Source: Adenophora triphylla var. japonica (lineage: Eukaryota > Streptophyta > Magnoliopsida > Asterales > Campanulaceae). Taken from it: a stretch of 64,000 nt of DNA. The notes under the pieces are model-generated. The model was not told the origin of the DNA. It saw only the letters and a list, made by a program, of their open reading frames with translations, and made no database searches. Location: NCBI GenBank assembly GCA_022495995.1, contig JAFEMH010000170.1, forward strand, positions 585,501-649,500, read 5' to 3'. The translations under genes and the position numbers were made by a program. Below, piece after piece: positions 46,101 to 55,319 of the stretch. Numbering within the stretch: position 1 is the first letter of the stretch; every line of letters starts with the position of its first letter.

Positions 46101-48301
46101 TGTATGGTGGAGAATGAGTGGAGTTAATGAGTGGGTGGGGTAGGGAGAATATAAAATATTAAAGGACATACCATTTATGGTAGTTCACACTGGGCTGGGA
46201 CGGACCAAAAGGGAAATAAGTGTACACTGGGCTGGGACGGAGGGAGTATGTCTTAGTTGAACTTTTATATAGTAAATCGGAATCTATTTGGCTGATGTGG
46301 TTTTATCATGCTTGAATGATTATAATTCTTATTTTGCAGCTTTTAAGTTCAAGTTTGACTGCTTATTGAATTCCTTATTTCGCAGCCCTTTACAGCTTAA
46401 ATATAGAGCGCTGTTCTATCACGTCTAGAACAGTTCAAAAGGTTGCGGACGCACTCAATTCTGAATCAGTTCTAGCACAACTTTGTTTAGGTACTTAAAT
46501 GCTTAACAAGTTGATATATATTTCCTCACTCTTTTAATTTATTCTAGCCGGACATTACTAACTCTCTTATTCAACAGGATACAATAACCCTATATCTGGA
46601 ACTGCCATTGTAAATTTGGTGGACAAACTTGCTACGTTAAAGAGGTGCATATTTTCGCTGTTCCTTCTGTTAGGATTCAATCTTTTTAATGTGGATTACT
46701 GCATAGGAAATTCTTACGAATTTTGTTTGTTGCAGATTTTCAGAACTCAATCTAAATGGTATAAAACTAAGCAAACATGTGGTTGATAGCATTTGCCAAC
46801 TTGTTAAATGCTCTTGCTTGTCTGAATTGATGCTTGGGGAAACCGGTATAGGAACTGTGAGTGAATGTTATCTTTTTTATGCTATCATCGTTTCTGAGTT
46901 TTCTCCATGAGCATAAGATGTTATAATTATCAAACATGACAATGATGACTTATGCAGGATCAAGCTTTACAGTTGACAGAGTCGTGGACCGACGAGACTC
47001 GGGAGTTGATGAAACTTGACCTATCATCTTGTGGACTGTCATCAACGTATATTATTCGACTCAGTAATAAGGTTTCTTTGGTCAGTAGCATTCTTGAGCT
47101 TAATCTTGGTGGGAATCCCATCATGCAAGAGGTTACCTTCTTTTCTTTTTATTTCCCTTCCTTAATTTTGTTGACTAGGCATCATTTTATCGTTACACTT
47201 CCTCCATCCCAAAATAAATGTCACATTTGACTTGTCAACATTTCTAAGGAATGTGTTTTTCTTGTTTATATATTGTTTGTACCCAAAATAAATGTCACAT
47301 TTGACTTGTCAACATTTCTAAGTAATGTGTTTTACTTGTTTATATATTGTTTGTACCATGACAAAATTGCACCACGGCTATTTCCTTATCTAGAAATGTG
47401 ACATTTATTTTGGGGCGGATCAAAATGAAAAGTGTAACATTTATTATGCGACAATGGGAGTATTTGGCACTCTACCATGCAAACTATACGAATATAAATT
47501 CAAGGCGTAGTGCCTTTTTGTTGCTGCATTTGCCATTGTAACTAATTATTCCCTTCCGATTTAACCTCAGATGCTAATTTATTACCCCGAACTTTGTTTT
47601 AGCGTCAGAGAAGCTGACATAAAGCATGAATGCAGGGTGGCGGCGCAATGTCAGCACTACTCAAAAATCCTGAGTGCAATTTGAAAGTTTTAGTACTTTG
47701 CAAGTGCCAAATTGGGAACGTTGGCATACTTTCTATCCTTCAGGCACTGTCAGAGAACTGCACTCTAGAAGAACTCAACCTGGCTGAAAATGCCAATCTG
47801 TGCGAGAATCAATGCACCAGAGTCGTACCAGAAGAGGGTTCAAACTCCATGCAAAATGGTCCCACATTGGCAGCCTGTTCAGAGAAGGGGCCCACACAAG
47901 AGATTGACGCTGCTCGACCAGAGTTGTCTGCTTTTGACACAGAAAATAATTATAATATGCTCGAGGTTGCTGATAGTGAAGATGATTTAATAGGAAAGAA
48001 GCCTTCAGTATCTGATCTTGATGACAGTTGCACGAGTTCAATGGAAAAGAAATGTTTAAATTCGGAGTCTCCATTCTTTTATGAACTTTCGACAGCAATT
48101 TATCGTGCAAAATTGTTGCGCTTATTGGATTTAAGTAATAATATGTTGCCAGAACAAGCTGCCGAAACATTGTATTCTGCATGGTCATCTACAAGATCAA
48201 GAGCTGGTTTAACTCTTAAACACATCCAGGGGCAATTTGTTCATCTATCCGTAGAGGGAAATCTCTGCTGTGGCACTAAAACCTGCTGCAGAAGAACATA
48301 A
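28168..48301 (+). CDS. TSK: TONSOKU (BRUSHY1/MGOUN3), TPR-LRR replication-fork chromatin protein, 18 exons
   Basis: Exons: 28168-28440, 29640-30437, 31941-32117, 32582-32673, 37850-37948, 38069-38520, 38593-38846, 40866-41013, 42020-42139, 43859-43959, 44141-44264, 44477-44589, 45722-45833, 46386-46490, 46578-46644, 46736-46856, 46958-47131, 47636-48301. They total 3996 bp with all phases consistent, giving 1331 residues (the Arabidopsis protein is about 1310). Residues 1-480 are TPR/LGN repeats ([33 protein letters not shown]). Residues 480-715 are acidic and Ser-rich with [14 protein letters not shown] conserved linker ([15 protein letters not shown]) follows, then leucine-rich repeats from about 850 to the [11 protein letters not shown] end. 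Known role: plants use TSK to restore new chromatin and repair broken forks (TONSL counterpart, but without ankyrin repeats). No stops interrupt the model. Introns 4 and 9 need GC donors. Confidence 0.95.
28749..28929. mobile_element. Stowaway MITE in TSK intron 1
   Basis: The ends CTGCCTCAATCCCA and, inverted, GGGGTTGAGGGAG are flanked by TA on both sides. Size (181 bp) and ends fit Stowaway (Tc1/mariner-derived). Confidence 0.75.
30684..30903. mobile_element. Stowaway-like MITE in TSK intron 2
   Basis: CCCTCAGTCCCAATATAAAG at the left pairs with CTTTATATTGGGACGGAGG at the right, with TA at both borders. Confidence 0.75.
31015..31519. mobile_element. Stowaway MITE hosting a second Stowaway, TSK intron 2
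   Basis: The outer ends CTCCCTCAGTTCCATTTATA and TATAAATGGGACGGAGGGAG are inverted repeats flanked by TA. The outer inverted repeat continues inward (TTTGACTTTTGTGGTCAACA against TTAACCACAAAAGTCAAATG). A second Stowaway sits inside at 31120-31369. Confidence 0.8.
31120..31369. mobile_element. Inner Stowaway MITE nested in the element at 31015-31519
   Basis: The ends CTCCTTCCGTCCCAAAATGA and TCATTTTGGGACGGAGGGAG are inverted and flanked by TA. Most of the 250 bp is one long inverted repeat. Confidence 0.8.
33215..33420 (+). pseudogene. Copia RNase H relic in TSK intron 4
   Basis: The translation includes [20 protein letters not shown] and then DYHTFH, the Ty1/copia RNase H end (usual form: DxKAAIxIxxNPVxHxxxKHI). 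Stops and deletions show old decay. The following 200-300 bp may include the 3' LTR, but no ends could be proven. Confidence 0.65.
33421..37849. other. Remainder of TSK intron 4, unidentified insert sequence
   Basis: This 4.4-kb stretch has no recognisable protein. A poly-C/poly-A run lies at 34172-34200. Fragments at 35150-35720 have some codon-like character but contain frequent stops. The length and base composition, unlike the shorter introns, suggest old transposon debris. Confidence 0.4.
39095..40404. mobile_element. Mutator-like non-autonomous element (Pack-MULE type)
   Basis: Long terminal inverted repeats of about 200 bp bound the element: 39095-39330 against 40404-40205. Examples are CACCATACTGCCACTAA with CACCATATTGCCACTAA, and GGACCATATTTCACGTGCAA in both arms. 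The flanks TTATATTGG (39086-39094) and TTATATGGG (40405-40413) form a 9-bp duplication with one mismatch, the MULE hallmark. The interior has no transposase but carries an LRR-like coding fragment (39967-40107). Confidence 0.8.
39967..40107 (+). pseudogene. Captured leucine-rich-repeat gene fragment in the Pack-MULE
   Basis: The frame reads [20 protein letters not shown], then [20 protein letters not shown], and stops at TGA 40105-40107. This matches the plant LRR receptor pattern (LxxLxLxxNxxxGxLP). It is unlike the ribonuclease-inhibitor-type repeats of TSK, so it was probably captured from another locus. The upstream TTGCAG may be a retained intron acceptor, which would imply capture of genomic DNA. 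Confidence 0.6.
42904..43139. mobile_element. Stowaway MITE in TSK intron 9
   Basis: CTCCCTCCTTCCCACTAAAA and TTTTAGTGGGACGGAGGGAG form inverted ends flanked by TA. The arms extend over most of the 236 bp. Confidence 0.85.
43437..43707. mobile_element. Second Stowaway MITE in TSK intron 9
   Basis: CTCCCTCCGTCCCACAATAC at the left and GTCAACGGGACGGAGGGAG at the right, with TA at both borders. The interior has two CACTCATTCTCTCTCCTAC blocks. Confidence 0.8.
44590..45721. other. TSK intron 12, no identified element
   Basis: This is a 1.1-kb intron with ordinary donor GTTAGG and acceptor TATGTGCAG. The middle (44740-45560) is richer in C than other introns and may be old transposon sequence, but no ends or protein motifs were found. 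Confidence 0.5.
45965..46246. mobile_element. Stowaway MITE in TSK intron 13
   Basis: CTCCCTCCGTCCCACCCAAC at the left and GGGCTGGGACGGAGGGAG at the right, flanked by TA. The right end contains a local duplication of CACTGGGCTGGGACGGA. Confidence 0.8.
47196..47460. mobile_element. Decayed Stowaway-like MITE in TSK intron 17
   Basis: TA precedes CACTTCCTCCATCCCAAAAT, and the right side has ATTTTGGGGCGGA and ACAATGGGAG before TA. Inside is a 74-bp tandem duplication (47208-47281 and 47282-47355) with three or four differences. Confidence 0.6.
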
Positions 48302-48604
48302 TTTTTTTTTTTTTTTTGACAAACGAATTTAACTTTATATTGTCATGTTAGTAGAATATAGCATCTACTTATAGATTTATATTGTTTATTAAATTATCAT
48401 ATTCCTTCAAAACGAAATTTCCACTTTCATTTTTGATTTGTTAAAACAATCCTATTTATAGGTAATAATAATATATTACTTCCATCATAAAATAATGAAT
48501 GTTTATTTTTTTCAAATATATTTGTCATATAATGAGTATTCATTCACCTTTAACAATATCATACTAGACTACTATATACGTGCAGTAGCAAGGGGCATAT
48601 TAAA
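48302..48604 (+). other. TSK 3' flank / probable 3' untranslated region
   Basis: A T-run directly follows the stop codon, then A/T-rich sequence with several AATAAT and AATATA words. No gene is seen. The stretch ends at the Copia LTR. Confidence 0.5.
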
Positions 48605-49432
48605 TGTTGGGTTTGGTGACATCTAAGTTGAGAACGCTTAAATTAGGAGATTAAACAATTAAATTCGGAATTACTGACACAACCTAGGGGAGCGACCGCG
48701 CCAAGTTACTGGACAAAGGGAGCGGCCACGCCAAGTTTTTGCCAAAAAGGGAGTGATCGCGCCCCTAGTCCGTAAGAGGCCTATTAGCGGCAGAAATTGG
48801 TTTAGGGTTGAAAACCCTGCAGGGTTAGGAGTAGGACATATAAATAGAGCCTACCCCAACCATTTTTGTGTTCCTTTTGCTCATCTGTTTCTCTATATAT
48901 AGGGTTTGCACAACTGTAAATTCTTTGCCAAGAGTTCGTGTATTAGATTAGAGATTGTAATCGGTTGATTTACAGAAGATAATAATATTCTCTCCCTCTG
49001 CCAGTTGACGTAGCCAATTTGGTGAAACACGTATACTCTTGTGTTGTGTGATTGTTGCTTGTTTTCTATCTTCTAAATAGACTATATATGTTCTAACAAA
49101 CTGTTATCAGAGCCGGTCAGGTTGAGTAAGGTGTAGGGTTGTTCCGCTGCAGAAAAAGATGGGATCAGGAATTGAATCACCGGTCGACAAGTTTAATGGT
49201 AATAATAGTTTTTCTCTTTGGCAAATCAAGATGAAAGCCTTGTTGAGAGACAAGGGCTTGTGGGCTCCAGTGGCTGCTGCAATCGGGGATCGTCAGGATC
49301 CAAAGGGCAAAGCAGAAGCCGTTACCACCGGTGCTGTCGCGGCTGCAACAACAGAAGGTTCAGAGAAAGCGAGGAAGATAGCAGAGAAGGAAGAGGCAGA
49401 TCTGATCGCGATAGATGAGAGAGCCTACTTTA
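48605..49432 (+). mobile_element. 5' end of a Ty1/Copia element, truncated after gag start
   Basis: A 494-bp LTR (48605-49098) starts TGTTGGG and ends CTAACA. It has TATAAATAGAG at 48839-48849. Four bases beyond the LTR end comes TGTTATCAGAGC (49102-49113), the tRNA-iMet primer site in the form usual for Copia. The gag start follows at 49159. The element breaks off near 49432 where element D sequence begins, so no pol or 3' LTR is present. Confidence 0.85.
49159..49432 (+). pseudogene. Copia gag N-terminus (UBN2-like), truncated
   Basis: The frame starts MGSGIESPVDKFNGNNSFSL and continues WQIKMKALLRDKGLWAPV, the conserved Copia gag opening. An Ala/Glu-rich segment ends at ADLIAIDERAYF. In relatives the next residues are a conserved Leu-rich helix, which is missing here because of truncation into a CA-repeat (49438-49460). 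Confidence 0.8.
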
Positions 49433-49692
49433 AAAGCGCGCGCACACACACACACACAACATTTAAAGAAAGAAGGGTACCGAAAGACTCATGAAAATGA
49501 GGCGACTCGGGTGAGGTCAAAATATCTCTTCCCGAGGCGTAACCTGGCCTCCGAACTCAAAATCTCATCACACAACAAAAACAATATTTCTCAATGTTTT
49601 AAGCATAATCAAAACGGCGTGGCGACTCTACAAAACAACTCACTTTCAAAAATCAGAGATGCCGTTCGCGCGCCGGATCGGGTAATTTCAGT

Positions 49693-49710
49693 TGGCGACT
49701 CCGCTGGGGA
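49693..49710 (+). promoter_or_regulatory. Primer-binding site of element D (tRNA-Arg type)
   Basis: TGGCGACTCCGCTGGGGA, identical to the element B site, two bases after the LTR end TTTCA. Confidence 0.85.
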
Positions 49711-50649
49711 CGTGTTGTTTTAAAAACTTTTTAACAAAAAAAAAAAAGATTTTTAAAACAATGATGAGGGTCAAACTTTCATTTTACCCTTTCTTTAACT
49801 GTTGTGTGTGTGTGTATGTGCTTTACTTTTTTGCTTATTCAAAAAATTAAAAAAAAATGCATCATCTGTGTACATGCTTTTAAAATACATTCTGCAAAAC
49901 CTTCTGTTTTACTCAGAAAAGGAATTTTAGTGACCGCACACTACGCGCACTCGCATCCTGTACACTGCACACTACAACCCCAAACCCGGGATGGTCTCAG
50001 ATGCAGTTCGATTGGTGTTCCTATGTCTTTCGAGCGCGCACGGGATCATTCCAAACTTCCCATCCTAGCCAGTGTCAACCATGCACTTTTGCGTCACACT
50101 CTGTCCAGATTCGGTTGGTTTTTGACCCAGTCCGTATCATAAAGCCTGGATACATATCCCATGCCAGCCATTATCTGAGTCAAAACATAGAAATCAAGAT
50201 CTCTTGCGCAAGCAAGACAATGAAAGGTCATGCTAAAATCTTGTCCCGATCTTGATTTCTAAAGCTACACTCAGACAATGATCCGTACCGGATATACGTC
50301 CATGCCCACATGACACCATGTCATCAAGCCTTTAATGCGTCATCCATGACAATATGACCTAGCCAAAACCAAAAGTCATAGATCCCTTGCGCAAGCACGG
50401 TAAAGAGAGGTCATGCCGAACTCTTGACCCGATATTGACTTAGGTACTGGCTCCGTTCACTATTCACATGGCAGACGCATTAAAACGAACATAACAGGCT
50501 CAGTCCTTAGGTTCATTTTTATTTTGGCCGGTGAAAACCGCTTGGCCTATAGGACCCTCGCCCGGGGCTGTCCACCCTGGGAGGTCGAAATACAGGTGCA
50601 AAGCGAGGGGCTCATAGCCGTAGTGACGGTTTCCACTGATCCAGGATCT

Positions 50650-50907
50650 AAAATAGTTGCGAAAAAGAAGAGCAATCTTTTTCAACCCATTTAGGATTAT
50701 GAGAAAACATGTTTTAAGTATATAAAACAACAAAAAAAAAATAAAAAAAGGGAAACTGCATATCGCATGAGCTTTCCCAAAATAGTTGCGAAAAATAAGA
50801 GCAATCTTTTCCAACCCATTTAGGATTATGAGAAAACATGTTTTAAGTATATAAAACAACAAAAAAAAAATAAAAAAAGGGAAACTGCATATCGCATGAG
50901 CTTTCCC
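50650..50907 (+). repeat. 129-bp tandem duplication in element D 5' untranslated region
   Basis: AAAATAGTTGCGAAAAA starts at 50650 and again at 50779. The two copies are almost identical and end GCATGAGCTTTCCC. Element B has a single diverged version, so the duplication is recent and specific to D. Confidence 0.85.
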
Positions 50908-51068
50908 CCTTCATCCAAAAAGCCCTCCTGAGTCTAAACCCTACCTTTCACCCCCTCCAGCGAACCGAGAGTGGTTGAGAGTCCCCGGGTGCCGTCTTTT
51001 CAGTATCGTAGTCGCAAGGTCCGAGAACCCTTCCGGTTCAGCAGTCCGAACGGTCCGTTATTCTCCAA

Positions 51069-52551
51069 TGGCAGGGTCGACAGATAACAGTGAAGAAAAC
51101 GGAACTCCACCCTCGGAAAATTTCCAAACAATGGAAGAAGTATTGCAAGCTCTCAAGGCTCTTGAGAACGCCAAGAAGAGCAGCATGCTAGGATCGAAGA
51201 TGCCATGCGAACATTTGCAGTCTCCCAATCGGATGGGACTTTCATAAAAGACGAAGACGTGCCTGCTCCCGCAGCTTCTCAGAATTACCAACAAGTCCCT
51301 CCTTCACAAAGCTACGGGAACTTAGCAATGCAAAGCAATTCTTGCTCAAAGCTCCATTCGAGCCTCAGTCAATCGGCTCCGATTTTCCAACCTTAGCACA
51401 ATCAGATTTTCGGCCCCGCTCTGCAAACTCAATATCACCAGCACACTTATGGGCCCTCTCCCTTGGATCCTAACACCTCTCAACATCCCCGGGGATTCAA
51501 TCCTATGTCTCCGTATAAGCCCCAAAGCTATACCTTGAAGTCACAATGCCTACCAGGGATGAACATACCAAGCAGATACCTCGATGTTTCAAACCTGCCA
51601 CTTGCCAGACTGCCTCTCGGGGCTCATGAAACATTCCCTCAGTTTCCAAAAATGGTCCAGCATGGCCTAGATAATCATGCCCCCGGCTTCGGTCTTGGCA
51701 ATCAAGGGTATGGACAGGCATACACCCACTTGCCTCCCCAGGATTCCCGAATGATGAATCCATCAACAAATCCGTCTCCATCTCTGGGAACCGGAAACCT
51801 AACCCCGCCTAAAGACCCCCATGTGGCTTGGTTGGTAGAACATGCAAAGGAGATGCAAGGGAAGAGTGTCCTTAAGCAAAAGGAAAAAGGTTACCAAACA
51901 CCTACAAACAAGAAGAAAGAGGTTACCAGAGCAGTTTACTACATTCTGAACTGGACCCCAACGAATAACGATCCTCCTCAAGAGAAACGCTTCCAGCTTC
52001 TTGATGATCTCGGGATGCCCTTAAGCCAAGTCCACGAGACACTAGTAAAATGAAACATTCTCAAACCTCTTGAAAATTTCCAGCCAAAGAATCTCAACCC
52101 TAAGCTGGATATGAGCAAATAGTGTGCTTTTCACAGCTACCCCGGCCACACAACCGACCATTTCTTCGTGTTGAAGAAAGTAGTCCAAGGCTTAATCGAA
52201 GAGGGAAATTTGGAATGCCCCCGCGGTCCCAACACAGTTGGAAATACTTTCCCTAGAAATGATGGGGTAAGCATGGTGGATAAGTCCTCTGCAAATTCCC
52301 GTGATGATTGGGGACGTGAAGGCAGAACCTGGGGCTTCCACGATGAGAAATTTAGGAAAGAAAACCCAAGAATGGTTATTCCCCAACAATCCTTTCTAGC
52401 ATCAGGGCATACCAATGGGTGGATTGAACGCTCCCCGGAGATAAGGCAGTTCGAGACAGGCCGAGCAAGTGGCAGCGTAAAAAATGGCATAACTTTCACA
52501 AATGCGGACCCACAGCCAGCAAGAAGAGATAGGTCGAGAAGCTTGGACTAA
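51069..52551 (+). pseudogene. Element D gag, frameshifted
   Basis: The frame opens MAGSTDNSEENGTPPS with a coiled segment (TMEEVLQALKALENAKKS). It shifts near 51200 to a second frame (FAVSQSDGTFIKDEDV) and again near 51400 to a Pro/Gln-rich part (51463-52053). A degenerate zinc-knuckle-like segment sits near 52120-52170 (CAFHSYPGHTTDHF), followed by KKVVQGLIEEGNLE. The same end is in element C gag (CRFHQFPGHTTNSC). The Retrotrans_gag core seen in C (HFHLTLKGSALTWF) is absent. It is non-functional because of shifts and stops. Confidence 0.7.
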
Positions 52552-52559
52552 CCCCTCGT

Positions 52560-54780
52560 CTCCTAGAGTCTAGCTTCGAAAAAAAAAATAAACATCCCGA
52601 GTCTGTCATGTCTTAAGTTTGAGTCTCTCGAGTCGTCTGACGGCCTTACGCCTGAAGATTATGCGTTTGTAGAAAAAACTGCACTTCCTTATGCTGTGAA
52701 TAAAAGTTCAACCTTTATGAGTATCCTCTCGTTGTCACTTTAACAAATGATAAATTAACTAACAAATCAAGAACAGTTAATAATGATTCACTTGATAAAG
52801 ACGCAGACACATTAAATGAGCAATAAATTAAAGAAATCTTTAAGCATTTTGTCAAACGAGAGGAAAATCGGGCCCAAGCTGCCGAGGAGGTTTTGACCAA
52901 AGTGAATTTGGGAACTGCTGAAGAGCCTACAGAGACGCAAATCGGAGAATTCTCCGTCAATACTTCGCCTAAAGAATATTGAGTCTTCTTCTCCCCCCTC
53001 TACAAAAAAAAAAGAAAAAGAAAAAAAATCATACAGTCAAACCTCGTAGGTTCTAGTACTTTTCTCATTCAATCAAGTCCTCCTCGGACATTGTAGTTAA
53101 GTCTTTAATTACGCGAGTTTTCTTTCTTTTCTTGCTAGACTTGAGACATTATTTTTCACCCCACATTACATTTAATGAAAAGGTTATGTTCTATATGATC
53201 ACGCATTGCTCAACAAATAATTTCCCAAAGGATTAATGCTTTGATTAATTGGTCTGAGAAAGTCAATCGATAGCTCCCCATACACCTTACCCCACACAAA
53301 GGCCTCCATCAAGCCATACAATTTCCAAAATCACATCCCTACCATCATCGTGACCAAGTCAACGATGGCAGCGACATCATTAAATGATTTCTCTCATGAC
53401 AACAACAAGCCAGGGGCTTTTCCTTCCCCCTCACGTGCATCAAGCAACTTCTAGCAGGGGCTTAAAAAAAAAAGAAAAAAAAAAAAAAAGAAGAGCCAAG
53501 GACCCAGCACCGCTAGTCAGAAGCTCAATGCAGGAAGGCAAAGGGAAAAGCATCATAAGTCCTTAAGCTATATTCAAATTCTTTCTCTTCCCGTGAGAGC
53601 AACGATCAAGAAGCAATGGAACCATTGAAGTTGCCGTCAAATACGACTTGTCAAGGAATCACCTCAAGGCCCGTGCCTCATCATCCAACCTTTCGTCCGA
53701 GCCTTTTCGCCAAAGGCCGCACAAATATTCATGCCTTTGCCCCAAAGCCAAACACGGTTCCCCCGAACTACGTCGACCTGAGCTCCTTGTCTTAAGGGGA
53801 ACGTAGGCAACCAGAAATGGTCCGGTCATAAACACATACAAATCCACAAACCCGGTCTCACCAATGAACTCTCCTATACACAAACCTTCTCTCACACTAA
53901 CCCGACTCGATCCTTGATACCAATTGAATTTCTCCCCATGATTAATCAAGCATATCAAGTTTAATTGTTGAATAACCCGAACATCAACAAAGGGTTTTAA
54001 GCAAACATGTGATCATTGTGAACAAATCAAGTTTTCATATGTCTCGACAAGTCTTCTTTTTCTACAAAATAGGAAAAATAGAGATAAACACCGATTTTCC
54101 CTCAGCAAGGGCTTCCATACACTTTTACAAGCTTTTCAGTGCTCATACTCTCTCAAAAGAGTCAAACCCAAAAGCATGTTTATAGTGGCTACATCAAGTA
54201 AGGCATTCACACAAAAAGGAACCAATTCCCACCTTTTCAAAAAAAATAAAATAATAATATATACGCCCTTGCGAGTGTACATTACAAGTCATTTCTCTTA
54301 CATCTTTGGTTGACTGATTGATTCAAAATAAATAAATATACAAAGGTGTTGAAGAACATACCCGGCTAGATTGAAAACCCTAAAAGGGCAGTCTAGGCAA
54401 AATCAGGGTTGCACCATTCTCCCCCTTCTCTATCTCCCCTTCTCTCACAAAAGGGTCAAACTACGGAGACCTGAGCCACTCAATCCGGGGGGAACGTAGG
54501 CAGCCTTCATTGGTTCGGTCAAAGAAATACACAAAATTTCGAAAGTTGGATGCCATCAAAGGCTCAGACAAGAAGCAAGCAAGAGATTTTGCGTCTAGAC
54601 AAAGCTTTAAAAGTAAATCACAAATCATTACAGTTAAAACACTTCTTGATGAGTTCAAGCACGGTCTACTCTTGACTCACAACATGCTAAAATACAACTT
54701 AATGTATTTAGCAATTAATGTGTCTTCAATGACAATGATAGGATACTTAGAAGGTCATTTCGCGCCACTCGCGCTTGTCC
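52560..54780 (+). other. Element D non-coding interior
   Basis: No protein-like ORF is present. The segment corresponds, in reverse complement, to 11700-14200 of element B. The shared ATTACATTTAATGAAA/GCATTGCTCAACAAAT block lies at 53164-53220. Two copies of GGAACGTAGGCAACCA/GGAACGTAGGCAGCCT lie at 53800 and 54490. Confidence 0.6.
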
Positions 54781-54781
54781 C

Positions 54782-55270
54782 TTAGCCATTCTTCCCTCGT
54801 CCCAAACGAGTCTTCTTTTGTTCCACGTGAACTACATCTGTCTCCCTCCTTCCAAGATCAGGAGTCCTCCCCGTTGTATCAAGCAATCCAGTCACTCTTA
54901 AAGCTTCGTTCGTCCATGCCTCGGCTTGGATCTCCTCCCTACGAGTCTGCAAAAGGAGACCTCTCTCCGCCAGTCTGTTGACTCTAGTCCCGTAGTCAAA
55001 ATAAAGTGACTCCCGTGATATCTTGAGGGTTAACCCAAGCTTCTGCACTCCTAAGGTGGTAGCTGAAATGATAATCTTGCCCCAGAATTGCCTCGCGCCT
55101 GCTCCCCAGAATCACTTGGGTCTGCTCGAGATGCTGCTCGTACCAATCCAGGTACTCGGTGGTCAGAACAACACTCTCCCGGCGTCTGAGAAGTACCCAA
55201 AAGGAAAAGCAGCAAACTTCCATATCTCCAGAAAAAGAAGAAAAGTGGATACGTCCGCCATGGAGAAAGG
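54782..55270 (-). pseudogene. Minus-strand protein-like fragment, unidentified
   Basis: Two overlapping minus frames look coding: TTEYLDWYEQHLEQTQVILG (54996-55223) and RESLYFDYGTRVNRLAERGL with a Glu/Arg-rich helix (54782-55048). They could join through one frameshift near 55010. I do not recognise the family. Position and orientation would fit an antisense ORF of a Tat-like element next to its LTR, but no direct match to the aORF of element A is visible. Confidence 0.35.
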
Positions 55271-55319
55271 AGCTACCATTATAGTAGCAATCTCACTCCA
55301 GCCCAGCAAAGGCTCCTGC

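Larger units (their letters stand above)
49433..55319 (+). mobile_element. Element D: plus-strand relative of element B, truncated
   Basis: The LTR end fragment (about 49433-49690) is followed by the tRNA-Arg primer site at 49693-49710, a long 5' UTR, a broken gag (51069-52551) and a non-coding part. The whole layout runs parallel to element B in reverse: 50530-50660 matches 16190-16320, and 53080-53860 matches 13050-14200. No pol is present. The left LTR is incomplete, and no 3' LTR of matching type was seen before the minus-strand LTR at 55320. Confidence 0.7.

Noticed and set aside
47775..48188. 137-codon minus-strand ORF
   Set aside because: It lies antisense to TSK exon 18, whose frame is clearly the conserved one.
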